A stretch of 64,000 bases of DNA, from contig JACRIY010000124.1 in NCBI GenBank assembly GCA_016235805.1, positions 44,819 to 108,818 of the forward strand. Reading direction: 5' to 3'. The notes under the pieces are model-generated. The model was given only the letters and a program-made list of their open reading frames with translations, made no database searches and had not been told where the DNA came from. Position numbers and translations under genes: made by a program. Shown in pieces: positions 8,122-21,840 of this stretch; positions within the stretch are counted from its first letter, which is position 1; each line of letters begins with the position of its first letter. This DNA comes from Rhodocyclales bacterium. Lineage in GTDB: Bacteria > Pseudomonadota > Gammaproteobacteria > Burkholderiales > Rhodocyclaceae.

Positions 8122-9318
8122 TCAAGCCGCGCTTCGGCGCGCAACGAGTTCATGCAGCAGTTCGAGTTGGCGCGGCAGGCAGCGGCTCTCCAGGTCGTAG
8201 CCATCCACCACGGTCTGGCGAGCGGCGGCTCGAATCGGCGCCAGCCGGTGGCGCTGGTCGATCGCCTGCGCCAGGGTTTCGGCGAGCATCCGGTGATCGA
8301 GGAAATCCACCAGGCGGCCGTTTTCGCCGTCCCGGATGACCTCCTGTACCGGCGCGGTGCGGGAGGCGACCACCACGCAGCCGGCTGCCATGGCTTCCAG
8401 CAGCGACCAGGAAAGCACGAATGGGTAGGTCAGGTAGGCATGCACGGTCGATACCTGCAGCAGGCGCAAGTAGTCGGCGTAGGGAACCCGCCCCAGGAAA
8501 TGCACGCTGCCGGCGTCCAGCTGCGCGCCAACTTCCGCGATCATGGCCTGGCGCCAGGTCCCGCCGCTTGCCGGCCTGGCGCCATAGCTCACTTCGTCGC
8601 CGCCGACGATCAATATCCGCGCTCGCGGACGCAGCCGCAGCAGCAGGGGCAGGGCGCGCATGAAGGTGTGAAAGCCGCGATACGGCTCCAGGTTGCGGGC
8701 GACGTAGGTCACGACCTCGTCGTCCGGACCGAGGGCGATGCCGGCCTTCTGCAGTGAAATCCGGGCGGCCGGATCGGGCGCGACGCGGCGGGTGTCGATG
8801 CCCTCGTGCACGATGCGTATCCGATCCTGGACGATGGCGGGAAAGCGGCTTTGCTGCCAGCGCGTCGGCGCCAGCAGAAGGTCGGCGCTCTACATGCTCA
8901 TCCACTGCGTCGTATTCTTGATCCGAAGCCGCAGCGCATCGTCGGCGGTTGCGGGGAATTCCGGATCGAAGCCGACGTCGCCGCCGGTGGCGTGGTAGTA
9001 GTACTCCGCATGCAGGGCGATCGGCACGTCGGCGAAGACGTCGCGCACGAATAGGGCCTCGCCCCAGCCCGGATGCGCCACGACGAGATCGGGGCGGAAG
9101 CCGCCGGCCTTGATCTGGCGCAGGACGCCCACCACCTGCTGCCCGCGCCGGATGGCGGCTTCATAGCCCTGCAGGTAGCGATGGCCGGTGGTCGCGATTG
9201 CGGGTGGCGGCGCATACGGCAGCAACTCGATGCCGCGCAGCGAGGCGCCGCCGGGCGGGGGACGACTGTGGCGGTTCGCGGGTGGGCATGCGTGGCCTTC
9301 GCGGGCTATGTCGCCGGG
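8122..9318 (-). pseudogene. GT4-type glycosyltransferase, 5'-truncated with an in-frame amber stop
   Basis: One reading frame runs from the stop of the upstream methyltransferase to TGA at 8122 and reads as a glycosyltransferase throughout, except for TAG at 8890-8892. Before it are the donor-family motifs AHPGWGEALFVRDVF and GDVGFDPEFP. After it the sequence continues without shift into LLLAPTRWQQSRFP and IRIVHEGIDTRR, then a GT-B C-terminal domain (PYRGFHTFMRALP, LLEAMAAGCVVVASR). The usual start with a VHQNFPGQ-like motif is missing: the frame begins abruptly after the methyltransferase stop, at a point matching about residue 25 of relatives. Two lesions support a pseudogene; a sequencing error at the TAG cannot be excluded. 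Confidence 0.75.
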
Positions 9319-10530
9319 CTAGAGCGCGTGCACCCGATCGCCGCGGGCGAAGCCGACCAGCGGGCCGGGGACGCCACGACCCAGCGCGATCACCTTGAAC
9401 AGTTCGCCCATTTCGTTGGGCGAGATCAGCACATTCACCGCGCCGCGTGCGCGCAGGTCGACTGCGGACGCCGTATCGCCAGCGACCGCAGCAAGTCCCT
9501 GTGGGGCGCCGACTTTCTCTTCCTGCAGCAAGTCGCCGATGCCGCAATTGAGCAGGAAGTTGGACTGGCTGGCATAACCGAGCACCTCGAGGCCTGCATC
9601 GAAGCCGGCCTCGGCAACGGCCGTGAAGTCGACGTGCGAGGTGATGTCCGACAGGCCGGGAAACCAGAACGGATCATCGTGCACGCGATGCCGGTAATGG
9701 CAGCGCAGGGTGCCGCCGTCGCGCTGCGGATGGTACAGCTCGTGGCGCGGCAGGCCGTAATCGATCAGGATCATGGCGCCCCGCTCCAGCCGGCGCGACA
9801 GGTCGCTGACCCAGCTGCGCACGGCGAGGCTGATCTCGCCGCGATAGGGTGTCTCTTGCGGCAGCGCGCGCGCCGCTTCCAGGAGAGCGCCGCGGGCCGG
9901 GCGTTCGGCGGCGACCAGCCGGCCGTCGACCACGCCGACGCCGCCCTCCATGATGTCGCCCTCGCCGCCGCTCCAGTGCACGACGTGGGTCGGCATGGCG
10001 TCGAGCACTTCGTTGCCGACCAGGCAGCCGGAAAAGCGTTCGGGCAAGGCGTCGAGCCATTCGACGCGATCGGCATAGTGCGGCGCCTGTTCGGCCAGCA
10101 TCGCTTGCTGGCGCGCCCGCAGTTCGCCGGAGAGTTCGAGGATCCGGTAGCGCTCGGGCAGGCAGCCGAGGGCGTCGAGCCCGCTTAGCAGGTCGACCGC
10201 CAGGCGGCCGCTGCCGGCGCCGGCTTCGATCACCTGCGGGGTCGACGCGGCGATGACTTGCGCCACCTGGCGCGCCAGGGCGCGACCGAACAGCGGGGTC
10301 AGCTCCGGTGCGGTGAGGAAGTCGCCGCCGGCCTGGTGGTCGCCGAACTTGTGCGAGCCGCCGGCGTAATAGCCGAGGCCGGGCTGGTACAGGGCCAGTT
10401 CCATGTAGCGGGCGAACGGGATCCAGCCGCCGCGCGCGGCGATCTCGGCGGCGATGACGGCGCCCAGCGCCGCGCTGGCGGCGCGCGCATCGTCGCCGGG
10501 CGGCGGCAGGTCGGCGGCGACCAGCGTCAT
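9319..10530 (-). CDS. MidA/NDUFAF7-type SAM-dependent methyltransferase
   Basis: A 403-residue protein of the COG1565 family. ATG at 10530 gives the usual start. The sequence shows GWIPFARYMELALYQPGLGYY, GDFLTAPELTPLFG, the SAM-binding glycine motif VIEAGAGSGRLA, GNEVLDAMP and the late IDYGLPRHELYHPQRDGGTL block that define the family. The mitochondrial relative methylates an arginine of a complex I subunit; the bacterial substrate is uncertain. The gene ends exactly where the truncated glycosyltransferase frame begins, so a deletion may have joined them. Confidence 0.85.
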   Translation of the reverse strand: MTLVAADLPPPGDDARAASAALGAVIAAEIAARGGWIPFARYMELALYQPGLGYYAGGSHKFGDHQAGGDFLTAPELTPLFGRALARQVAQVIAASTPQVIEAGAGSGRLAVDLLSGLDALGCLPERYRILELSGELRARQQAMLAEQAPHYADRVEWLDALPERFSGCLVGNEVLDAMPTHVVHWSGGEGDIMEGGVGVVDGRLVAAERPARGALLEAARALPQETPYRGEISLAVRSWVSDLSRRLERGAMILIDYGLPRHELYHPQRDGGTLRCHYRHRVHDDPFWFPGLSDITSHVDFTAVAEAGFDAGLEVLGYASQSNFLLNCGIGDLLQEEKVGAPQGLAAVAGDTASAVDLRARGAVNVLISPNEMGELFKVIALGRGVPGPLVGFARGDRVHAL

Positions 10531-10562
10531 TTGACGACCATCCCCCCAACCCCGGCCCCACT

Positions 10563-10714
10563 GCCGGCTCTGCATAGCCGGCCGGCTGCGGCAGCGCGGA
10601 GCAGTGCTCCGCGAAACCCTGCCTTCGCCCCAAGGCAGGGGGTGACGGTGGTTCGCCGCTGCGCGACTCCATTGGTGGGCTGCGCCTCCCTTGGGGCGGC
10701 CCTGCGGGAGGCGC
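10563..10714. repeat. Cluster of four inverted repeats, REP-like
   Basis: The 184-bp gap between paiB and the methyltransferase holds four hairpins in a row: GCCGGC pairs at 10563-10568 and 10577-10582; CGCGGAGCA-G-TGCTCCGCG at 10595-10613; CCCTGCCTT/AAGGCAGGG at 10617-10640; GCGCCTCCC/GGGAGGCGC at 10682-10714, ending against the paiB stop. None has a T-run. The density suggests a REP/BIME-like element or an mRNA-stabilising end. Confidence 0.5.
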
Positions 10715-11332
10715 TCATTCGATACCGTCCACCAGCCCGGCCATCGCGAGGCTGTCCGCTGTGCCTTGCTGGCGCAGGCCGGCGACCACGCCCTCGCGGT
10801 TGATCGCGGGCTGGTTCTGGCTGACCTTCCATTTGCCGGTCAGCTCGGCAATTTCGATCTCGATGCCGACTACCGCCGCCACCATGCCTTCGATATAAGC
10901 GGCCGGCGCATCGTCGATCCGCCAGGGATGGTCGAACCCGGATTCGTGGCGCTCGACCAGGTCGTCCAACTGCCGCCGCAGCCAGGCAGCGTCGTCGATG
11001 GCGCGCAGGCGGCCGCGGGCGTGTACCACGACGTAGTTCCAGGTCGGCACCGCGCGTCCGTGCTCGCGCTTGGTGGCGTACCAGGACGGCGACACATAGG
11101 CCTGCGGACCGTGGAAGATGGCCAGTACTTCCGTGTCTGCGGCATCCTTCCAGATCGGGTTGCCGCGTGCTACGTGGCCTTGCAGCAATCCGTCGGGCGT
11201 CAGGTGCAGCGGCAGGTGGTTCGCCCCGGGTCCGGCCTTGCCCTGCGTCACCAGCGTGGCGAAGGGCCGCTCGCGCATCAGCGCGTGCAGCACCTCGACG
11301 CGGCTTTCCGCAAAATGAGCGGGGAGGTACAT
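10715..11332 (-). CDS. PaiB-family FMN-binding negative regulator
   Basis: A 205-residue protein with family landmarks MYLPAHFAE at the start, PFATLVTQG, NHLPLHL, GHVARGNPIWK, AYVSPSWYATK and VPTWNYVVVHARG. ATG at 11332 gives the conserved start. PaiB proteins have a split-barrel flavin-binding fold; Bacillus PaiB represses sporulation and protease genes, while the role in proteobacteria is not settled. It lies seven bases downstream of ppk2 and looks like the last gene of the vapBC-plsC-yheS-ppk2 chain. A hairpin cluster follows it. Confidence 0.8.
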   Translation of the reverse strand: MYLPAHFAESRVEVLHALMRERPFATLVTQGKAGPGANHLPLHLTPDGLLQGHVARGNPIWKDAADTEVLAIFHGPQAYVSPSWYATKREHGRAVPTWNYVVVHARGRLRAIDDAAWLRRQLDDLVERHESGFDHPWRIDDAPAAYIEGMVAAVVGIEIEIAELTGKWKVSQNQPAINREGVVAGLRQQGTADSLAMAGLVDGIE

Positions 11333-11339
11333 GACGATT

Positions 11340-12524
11340 TCAGAGCAATACGCCGCGATTCTCGCCGCGCTCATAGACGATGTTGGCGCGGCCTACCAGC
11401 AGCGTATCGAGGGTTCCGATCTGGCTCACGTCCTTGTTGGCATAAGGCAGCTTGTGCAGGATGTAGCGCAGGGCGTTCAATCTCGCGCGCTTCTTGCAGT
11501 CGGACTTGATCACGGTCCACGGCGCGTCCGCCGTGTCGGTGTGGAAGAACATGGCTTCCTTGGCCTTGGTGTAGTCGTCCCACTTGTCGAGCGAGGCAAG
11601 GTCGATCGGCGACAGCTTCCACTGCTTGAGCGGGTGCGTCTCGCGCTCCTTGAACCGGCGCCGCTGTTCGGGGCGCGATACCGAGAACCAGAACTTGATC
11701 AGGTGCACGCCGCTCCTGACCAGGGTACGTTCGAACTCCGGCGTCTGGCGCATGAATTCCTCATACTCCGAGTCGGTGCAGAAGCCCATCACGCGCTCGA
11801 CGCCGGCGCGGTTGTACCAGGAGCGGTCGAACAGCGCGATCTCGCCTGCGGTCGGCAGGTGTTGCACGTAGCGCTGGAAGTACCACTGGCCGCGCTCGGT
11901 GTCGGACGGCTTTTCCAGGGCGACGACGTGCGCGCCGCGCGGGTTAAGGTGTTCCATGAAGCGCTTGATGGTGCCTCCCTTGCCGGCGGCGTCGCGGCCC
12001 TCGAACAGGATCACCACCTTCTGCCCCGTCTCCTTGACCCAGGCCTGCAGCTTGAGCAGCTCGACCTGCAAATGGTATTTCTGCTTCTCATAGTTCTTGC
12101 GCGTCATCAGGTGGCGGTAGGGATAGCCGCCGTCACGCCAGCCCGGCGCCAGTTCTTCGTCGGGGTGTTCGCTGGCTACCACTTCGCGTTGCAGCAGCGC
12201 TTCCTTCAGCGCTTCGACATCGTCCGGCGACGCGCCTTCGACCACGGCGGTCAATGCCTGTGCCAGCTTGGCGCCTTCGCCGGGTTTGGCGTGGGCGACG
12301 ATGTCGTGGATCGCTTCGATCTTCGAATCGCGTGCCGCCGCGGAACGGTCCTTGACCACGAAGTTCTTGATGCCGGCGGGCTTGCTCGACGGCGCGATGT
12401 CGCCGGACGCGGGACGTCGCAGGGGCTTCGCAGTTACTGTCGGCGTGGCCGCTGGTCGGGCCGGGGATTTTGCCGGGGCATTGCGTGCCTTTGCGGCAGG
12501 TCTGGTCGAGGGTTTGGCGGCCAT
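11340..12524 (-). CDS. ppk2: Polyphosphate kinase 2
   Basis: A 394-residue class I type PPK2. The first 60 residues are an Ala/Pro/Lys-rich low-complexity extension. The catalytic core shows Walker A GRDAAGKGG at 176-184, PSDTERGQWYFQRYV, and the Walker B region with D233 in ALFDRSWYNRAGVE. PPK2 enzymes phosphorylate nucleoside mono- or diphosphates from polyphosphate, or the reverse. The start codon directly abuts the yheS stop, so both are probably co-translated. Polyphosphate cycling is common in Rhodocyclales, which fits the host guess. Confidence 0.9.
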   Translation of the reverse strand: MAAKPSTRPAAKARNAPAKSPARPAATPTVTAKPLRRPASGDIAPSSKPAGIKNFVVKDRSAAARDSKIEAIHDIVAHAKPGEGAKLAQALTAVVEGASPDDVEALKEALLQREVVASEHPDEELAPGWRDGGYPYRHLMTRKNYEKQKYHLQVELLKLQAWVKETGQKVVILFEGRDAAGKGGTIKRFMEHLNPRGAHVVALEKPSDTERGQWYFQRYVQHLPTAGEIALFDRSWYNRAGVERVMGFCTDSEYEEFMRQTPEFERTLVRSGVHLIKFWFSVSRPEQRRRFKERETHPLKQWKLSPIDLASLDKWDDYTKAKEAMFFHTDTADAPWTVIKSDCKKRARLNALRYILHKLPYANKDVSQIGTLDTLLVGRANIVYERGENRGVLL

Positions 12525-14449
<1,925 letters not shown>

Positions 14450-14453
<4 letters not shown>

Positions 14454-15010
14454 AGGAGGCGGATGGGTGAGGCGTTTTCGTGGTGGAAGCCGGTGCGGCC
14501 CGCATAGCAGGTGGCGATGGCGGCCATGTCGGCGGTTTCGTCGCCGCTGAGGACGATGCTCGCCAGCAGCCCGACCTCGCGCTTGCCGTAATCGACGACG
14601 GCCATGATCACCGGGACCTTGGCCGCGACCGCGATCCGGTAGAAGCCGGACTTCCATCCGGCTTGCAGACTGCGCGTGCCTTCGGTGGCGATGATCAGGT
14701 GGAAACTGTCGCGGCGGCGGAATTCCTCGGCGACGCGCTCGACAAAGCCGGTGCGCTCGCGCCTATTCACTGCGACCCCGCCCAGCGTCCGCATGATGGG
14801 GCCCATGAGGCCGCGAAACAGCGTGTCCTTGCCCACCCATTGCGCGCCGAAGGGGAGGGCGACCAGGGCCAGCAGCGTCATCGGGAAGTCCCAGTTCGAG
14901 GTGTGCGGATAGGCGATCACCACGGCCTTTTGCGGACGCTGTGGCAGGTCGATCAGTCTCCAGCCAAGGAGCCTCAGAGCGAGGCGCGCGGGACCGCGCA
15001 GTGGGTTCAT
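14450..15010 (-). CDS. PlsC-like 1-acylglycerol-3-phosphate acyltransferase family protein
   Basis: A 186-residue acyltransferase. The catalytic H-x4-D motif is in YPHTSNWDFPM and the acceptor-binding EGTRS motif is in IIATEGTRSLQAGW. One hydrophobic N-terminal stretch may lie at the membrane. Members of this short subgroup transfer acyl chains to lysophosphatidate or related lipids; the true substrate is not evident. It overlaps the PIN toxin gene by four bases upstream and yheS by four bases downstream, so it is embedded in a coupled operon. Confidence 0.75.
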
Positions 15011-15423
15011 CGGCTCATCGCCGCCAGGCGGAAGCGCTTGCGCCCAGGCAGCCGATAGGTTTCGAAATCATTGCGGTCCAGGGTCCAAACCGTGTGTATG
15101 CCGGTGCTCATGGCCGCCACCACCAGCGAAGCATCGGCCAGGTCCATCGGCCGGTCGGCGTACTTTTCGATCCAGTCGATGGCGCGCACCAGTTCGTCGC
15201 GTCCGAGCGGCAGCAGTTCCAGGCCGCCTTTTTCGATCCAGCGGTACAGCGGCAGCGTCGCCGCGATCGAGGGTGCCAGATGAGAGAACTCGGTCAGCAC
15301 AGCCCAGGTCGTGACTAGCCGGCCGCGATAGGCGGCGAGGAAAACCTTGCAGGCCTCGTGAGCGTTGTCGCGCCTGTCCGCCAACGCGACCAGCGGACCG
15401 GTATCGACCAGCAATGAACTCAA
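15007..15423 (-). CDS. PIN-domain VapC-like toxin
   Basis: A 138-residue PIN protein. The acidic metal-binding set is present: D7 (LLVDTGPL), E45 (VLTEFSHL), D94/D97 (MDLADASL) and D116 (TLDRNDF). VapC toxins are Mg-dependent ribonucleases that cut tRNA or rRNA. The preceding ribbon-helix-helix gene overlaps its start by four bases, the usual toxin-antitoxin layout. Unusually, its own stop overlaps the start of a lipid acyltransferase gene by four bases, so toxin translation is linked to a metabolic operon. Confidence 0.8.
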   Translation of the reverse strand: MSSLLVDTGPLVALADRRDNAHEACKVFLAAYRGRLVTTWAVLTEFSHLAPSIAATLPLYRWIEKGGLELLPLGRDELVRAIDWIEKYADRPMDLADASLVVAAMSTGIHTVWTLDRNDFETYRLPGRKRFRLAAMSR

Positions 15424-15689
15424 GCGGAGGACTTCTTTCCGTGTTTGCGGCGAATCGCGGCTACGACACGCTCCTTGGCGCTGGCCGCTTGTGACTTGCC
15501 GGTGCCGGAGACGCAGCCGATGAAACCGGCTTCCTGCGCCAGTTCGTAAGGCGTGCGTTCAGCCTGCGTGCCCATGAAGCGCTGCTCCAGCAATTCGACG
15601 ATCACTTCCGACTTGGTGCGCCGGGCTTCGACGCAATAGGTTGCCAGCGCCTGTTCGACGCGAAGGGGAAGGCGGACGGTGGTGGTCAT
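15420..15689 (-). CDS. Ribbon-helix-helix antitoxin (VapB-like)
   Basis: An 89-residue protein with an N-terminal RHH fold: strand TTTVRLPLRVEQAL, helix TYCVEARRTKSEVIVELLEQ. The C-terminal half is basic and presumably wraps the toxin. It starts at 15689 just downstream of an inverted repeat that covers its -10 element, fitting autorepression by the antitoxin or the toxin-antitoxin complex. It overlaps the PIN toxin gene by four bases. Confidence 0.75.
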   Translation of the reverse strand: MTTTVRLPLRVEQALATYCVEARRTKSEVIVELLEQRFMGTQAERTPYELAQEAGFIGCVSGTGKSQAASAKERVVAAIRRKHGKKSSA

Positions 15690-15712
15690 GGCGGCAGTTC
15701 CCGAAAAGGCGA

Positions 15713-15748
15713 TGTATTAACTGTAATACAAACGGTGCCGTGTCGCAA
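15713..15748 (-). promoter_or_regulatory. vapBC promoter with overlapping operator
   Basis: On the minus strand, -35 TTGCGA (15748-15743) and -10 TACAGT (15725-15720) are 17 bases apart. A perfect inverted repeat TGTATTA-N4-TAATACA at 15713-15730 covers the -10 and start site. The layout predicts repression by the RHH antitoxin. Transcription would begin near 15713, about 24 bases before the antitoxin ATG. Confidence 0.6.
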
Positions 15749-15758
15749 GCAAGCGGGT

Positions 15759-17390
15759 TCATCCGAGGCCCTGGCTGGCGAGGTACTCCTCGTAGCTGCC
15801 GCGGTAATCGACGATGCGGCGATCCGGCCTGATATCGATGATGCGCGTCGCGAGGGATGAAACGAACTCGCGGTCGTGCGAAACGAAGATCAGCGTGCCG
15901 GTGTATTTCTCCAGCGCGGTGTTGAGCGACTCGATGGATTCCATGTCGAGGTGGTTGGTCGGTTCGTCCATCAGCAGCACGTTGTTTCGCAGCAGCATCA
16001 GCTTGCCGAACAGCATGCGACCCTGTTCGCCGCCGGAGATCACGTTGACCGGCTTCTTCGCTTCGTCGCCGGAGAACAGCAGGCGGCCCAGCGTGCCGCG
16101 CACCAGGGTCTCGACGTCGCCGCCGTCATAGCCGCCCTCGCGCACCCATTGCACGATCCATTCGGTGAGCGGCGTCGTCGACGCGAAGTCGGCGGCGTGG
16201 TCCTGGTGGAACACGCCGGGGCGGGCCTTTTCGGCCCACTTGATCCTGCCGCCCTGCGGCGTCAGGCCACCGAGCTTCTCGCCGGCCAGCAGGCGTAGCA
16301 GCGTGGTCTTGCCGACGCCGTTCTCGCCGATGATGGCGACCTTGTCGCCGGCCTCGATGCTGGTGGAGAAGGACTTGATGACCGGTACCTTGGGCTCGTA
16401 GCCGAAGCCGAGGTTCTCGATCTCGCAGGCCAGGCGGTGCAGCTTTTCCTTTTCGTCGAAGTCGAAGCGGATCCACGGATACTGGCGCGAGGAAGGCTTG
16501 ATGTCCTCGGGGCGGATCTTGTCGATCAGCTTGAGGCGGCTGGTGGCCTGCCTGGCCTTCGACTTGTTGGCCGAGAAGCGGCGCACGAAGCCCTGCAGGT
16601 CGGCGATGCGCTCCTTGGCCTTGGCGTTGGCCGAAACCTGGCGCTCGCGCGCCACGGTCGAGGCTTCCATGAAGTCATCATAATTCCCGCCATACACCTT
16701 GATCGTGCCGTAGTCGAGGTCGGCCATGTGGGTGCACACCTGGTTCAGGAAGTGCCGGTCGTGGCTGATGATGACCATGGTCGATTCGCGCTCGTTGAGG
16801 ATGTCCTCCAGCCAGCGGATGGTGTCGATGTCGAGGTTGTTGGTCGGTTCGTCGAGCAGCAGGATGTCGGGATTGGCGAACAGCGCCTGAACCAGCAGCA
16901 CGCGCAGCTTCCAGCCCGGCGCCACTTCGCTCATCGGCCCGGTGTGCTTTTCGGTGGGGATGCCTGCACCCAACAGCAATTCGCCGGCGCGCGATTCAGC
17001 GGTATAGCCGTCGTACTCGGCGAAATGCGATTCGAGTTCCGCCGCGCGCATGTAGTCGTCCTCGGTCGCGTCCGGATTTGCGTAGATCGCGTCGCGTTCG
17101 GACATGCAGGCCCACATCTCGGCGTGGCCCATCATCACCACGTCGAGTACCCGCACCTCCTCGTAACCGAACTGATCCTGCTTGAGGTAGGCCATGCGTT
17201 CGCCCGGATCGAGCGAAACGTTGCCGGCGGACGCCTCCAGCACGCCGGCCAGGATCTTCATGAAGGTAGTCTTGCCCGAGCCGTTGGCGCCGATCAGGCC
17301 GTAGCGGTTGCCTTCGCCGAATTTGACCGAGACGTTTTCAAAAAGCGGCTTGGCGCCGAACTGGATGGTGACGTTTGATGCGACGAGCAT
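15759..17390 (-). CDS. ybiT: ABC-F ATPase, YbiT type
   Basis: A 543-residue protein with two ABC modules: Walker [10 protein letters not shown] and GENGVGKTT, and Walker [15 protein letters not shown] and [14 protein letters not shown]. The opening [20 protein letters not shown], the [16 protein letters not shown] signature variant and the C-terminal [18 protein letters not shown] are diagnostic of YbiT. The start at 17390 corresponds to that conserved opening. YbiT is thought to act at the ribosomal exit-site region. It lies upstream of the vapBC promoter in the same direction and ends 11 bases from that promoter, so transcripts may read through. Confidence 0.88.
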   Translation of the reverse strand: MLVASNVTIQFGAKPLFENVSVKFGEGNRYGLIGANGSGKTTFMKILAGVLEASAGNVSLDPGERMAYLKQDQFGYEEVRVLDVVMMGHAEMWACMSERDAIYANPDATEDDYMRAAELESHFAEYDGYTAESRAGELLLGAGIPTEKHTGPMSEVAPGWKLRVLLVQALFANPDILLLDEPTNNLDIDTIRWLEDILNERESTMVIISHDRHFLNQVCTHMADLDYGTIKVYGGNYDDFMEASTVARERQVSANAKAKERIADLQGFVRRFSANKSKARQATSRLKLIDKIRPEDIKPSSRQYPWIRFDFDEKEKLHRLACEIENLGFGYEPKVPVIKSFSTSIEAGDKVAIIGENGVGKTTLLRLLAGEKLGGLTPQGGRIKWAEKARPGVFHQDHAADFASTTPLTEWIVQWVREGGYDGGDVETLVRGTLGRLLFSGDEAKKPVNVISGGEQGRMLFGKLMLLRNNVLLMDEPTNHLDMESIESLNTALEKYTGTLIFVSHDREFVSSLATRIIDIRPDRRIVDYRGSYEEYLASQGLG

Positions 17391-17529
17391 GGGAGTGCAA
17401 CCGGTTGATGCGCCGGGGAAATTCGGCAAGGGCCGTATTCTACTTGGAGCGGCTTCGAAACAGCCGTCGGCGCGAGCCGGGCGTCAACCAGGTCTATCGG
17501 CGGAAACGATCCCGCCGGTCCCATCGTGG

Positions 17530-17892
17530 CTAGCGTTGTTTGCTCAATTCCTCCCATTCGGCATCGGTAAATACCCGCGACCTCGTGTGAAAAGCCTTGC
17601 CTTCGGGGCCTTCAAGCGAGAACGTGCCCCCGGTGCCTTCGATGACGTCGATGATGAGCTGGGTGTGCTTCCAGTATTCGTACTGCGAGGTGCTCATGTA
17701 GAACGGGCAACCACCGATGTCGCCCAGGTGAACATCGCCGGCGCCGATGGTCAATTCGCCCGGCAGATAGCAGTTGGCGGCACTGTTGTCGCAACAGCCG
17801 CCCGACTGGTGGAAGAACACGGGACCATGCTTGCGTTTCAGGAACTCGATGAGTTCCAGGGCGGCATCGGTGGCGATGACTTTGTCGACCAT
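17530..17892 (-). CDS. DUF779 protein, partner of aldehyde dehydrogenase
   Basis: A 120-residue protein of the DUF779 family. GVFFHQSGGCCDNS-like cysteines (here FFHQSGGCCDNSAANC) and GDIGGCPFYMS are the hallmarks and may bind a metal. ATG at 17892 has GGAG six bases upstream; an ATG at 17904 directly follows a terminator T-tract and lacks a ribosome site. The family commonly sits beside acetaldehyde or alcohol-oxidation dehydrogenases, as here, but its function is unknown. A strong intrinsic terminator lies between the dehydrogenase stop and this start. Confidence 0.75.
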   Translation of the reverse strand: MVDKVIATDAALELIEFLKRKHGPVFFHQSGGCCDNSAANCYLPGELTIGAGDVHLGDIGGCPFYMSTSQYEYWKHTQLIIDVIEGTGGTFSLEGPEGKAFHTRSRVFTDAEWEELSKQR

Positions 17893-17905
17893 TTTCGTCT
17901 CCATG

Positions 17906-17928
17906 AAAAAGGGGCGGTTGCCCGCCCC
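17906..17928 (-). terminator. Intrinsic terminator between aldehyde dehydrogenase and DUF779 genes
   Basis: On the minus strand a GGGGCGG/CCGCCCC stem (17928-17911) with a four-base loop is followed by five Ts (17910-17906). It lies 31 bases after the dehydrogenase stop and 14 bases before the DUF779 start, so it would make the second gene a read-through product. Confidence 0.7.
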
Positions 17929-17959
17929 GTGTGTGGCACGCCAAAACGTCAGCGAAAGA

Positions 17960-19480
<1,521 letters not shown>

Positions 19481-19538
19481 GTTGTCTCCTCGAAATTTGC
19501 GATTGATACGAACGTGTCCCATGCGGGCGATAGTCCCT

Positions 19539-19554
19539 ATCAAGCCTCATGCCA
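19539..19554 (-). promoter_or_regulatory. Candidate sigma-54 promoter of the aldehyde dehydrogenase
   Basis: The minus strand reads TGGCAT-N5-TTGAT, close to the consensus TGGCAC-N5-TTGCA with correct spacing but TTGA in place of TTGC at -12. The start would fall near 19528, about 48 bases before the ATG. The neighbouring gene encodes a sigma-54 activator, and rpoN is present in this window. Confidence 0.45.
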
Positions 19555-19650
19555 GCCTGGTATTGAACCGGCAGCACCATGAATCCATGAGGTTTTCTCG
19601 GCGCCGCCGGAAGTCGTTCTAACCGCGCCGCTTGTCCCACTGCGTTACAG

Positions 19651-19669
19651 CTGTCACCAAACTTGACAG
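19651..19669. promoter_or_regulatory. Candidate activator-binding inverted repeat
   Basis: CTGTCA (19651-19656) and TGACAG (19664-19669) form a perfect inverted repeat with a seven-base spacer. It lies about 100 bases upstream of the candidate sigma-54 promoter and about 90 bases upstream of the activator gene start, a typical enhancer position. Confidence 0.4.
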
Positions 19670-19760
19670 GAAACTTCTGGTTGCCGGCAACCTATTGCGC
19701 CCTTCGCTTTTCCTTCGCTATCCTCAGCCGACTGGGCACAGACCCTGCGGAGGAGGAATG

Positions 19761-21731
<1,971 letters not shown>

Positions 21732-21793
21732 CGGGCCTTCCGCAGGCTGACCGGAGCGACATCCTCGCGGGTGAATGAACGGCGGGCGCGGCT

Positions 21794-21818
21794 CGCCGTA
21801 TCGCCAGCGCCGACTTTC
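21794..21818 (-). repeat. Dispersed 25-bp repeat, copy 1
   Basis: Intergenic copy between the sigma-54 activator and the second tungstate-binding protein gene. Its reverse complement matches the core GTCGGCGCTGGYGNYACGGC fully, with GAAA in front and G after. Confidence 0.75.
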
Positions 21819-21840
21819 ATCCTCCCGCGAACGAAGCTTG

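Noticed and set aside
8876..8890. Additional dispersed-repeat copy
   Set aside because: Only GTCGGCGCT matches; the second half is unrelated.
8890..8892. Amber stop in the glycosyltransferase as programmed recoding
   Set aside because: No recoding signal is known or visible and the gene also lacks its 5' end, so decay is the simpler reading.
9505..9517. Additional dispersed-repeat copy in the methyltransferase gene
   Set aside because: Only GGCGCCGACTTTC is shared, about half of the unit, and it is explained by coding sequence.
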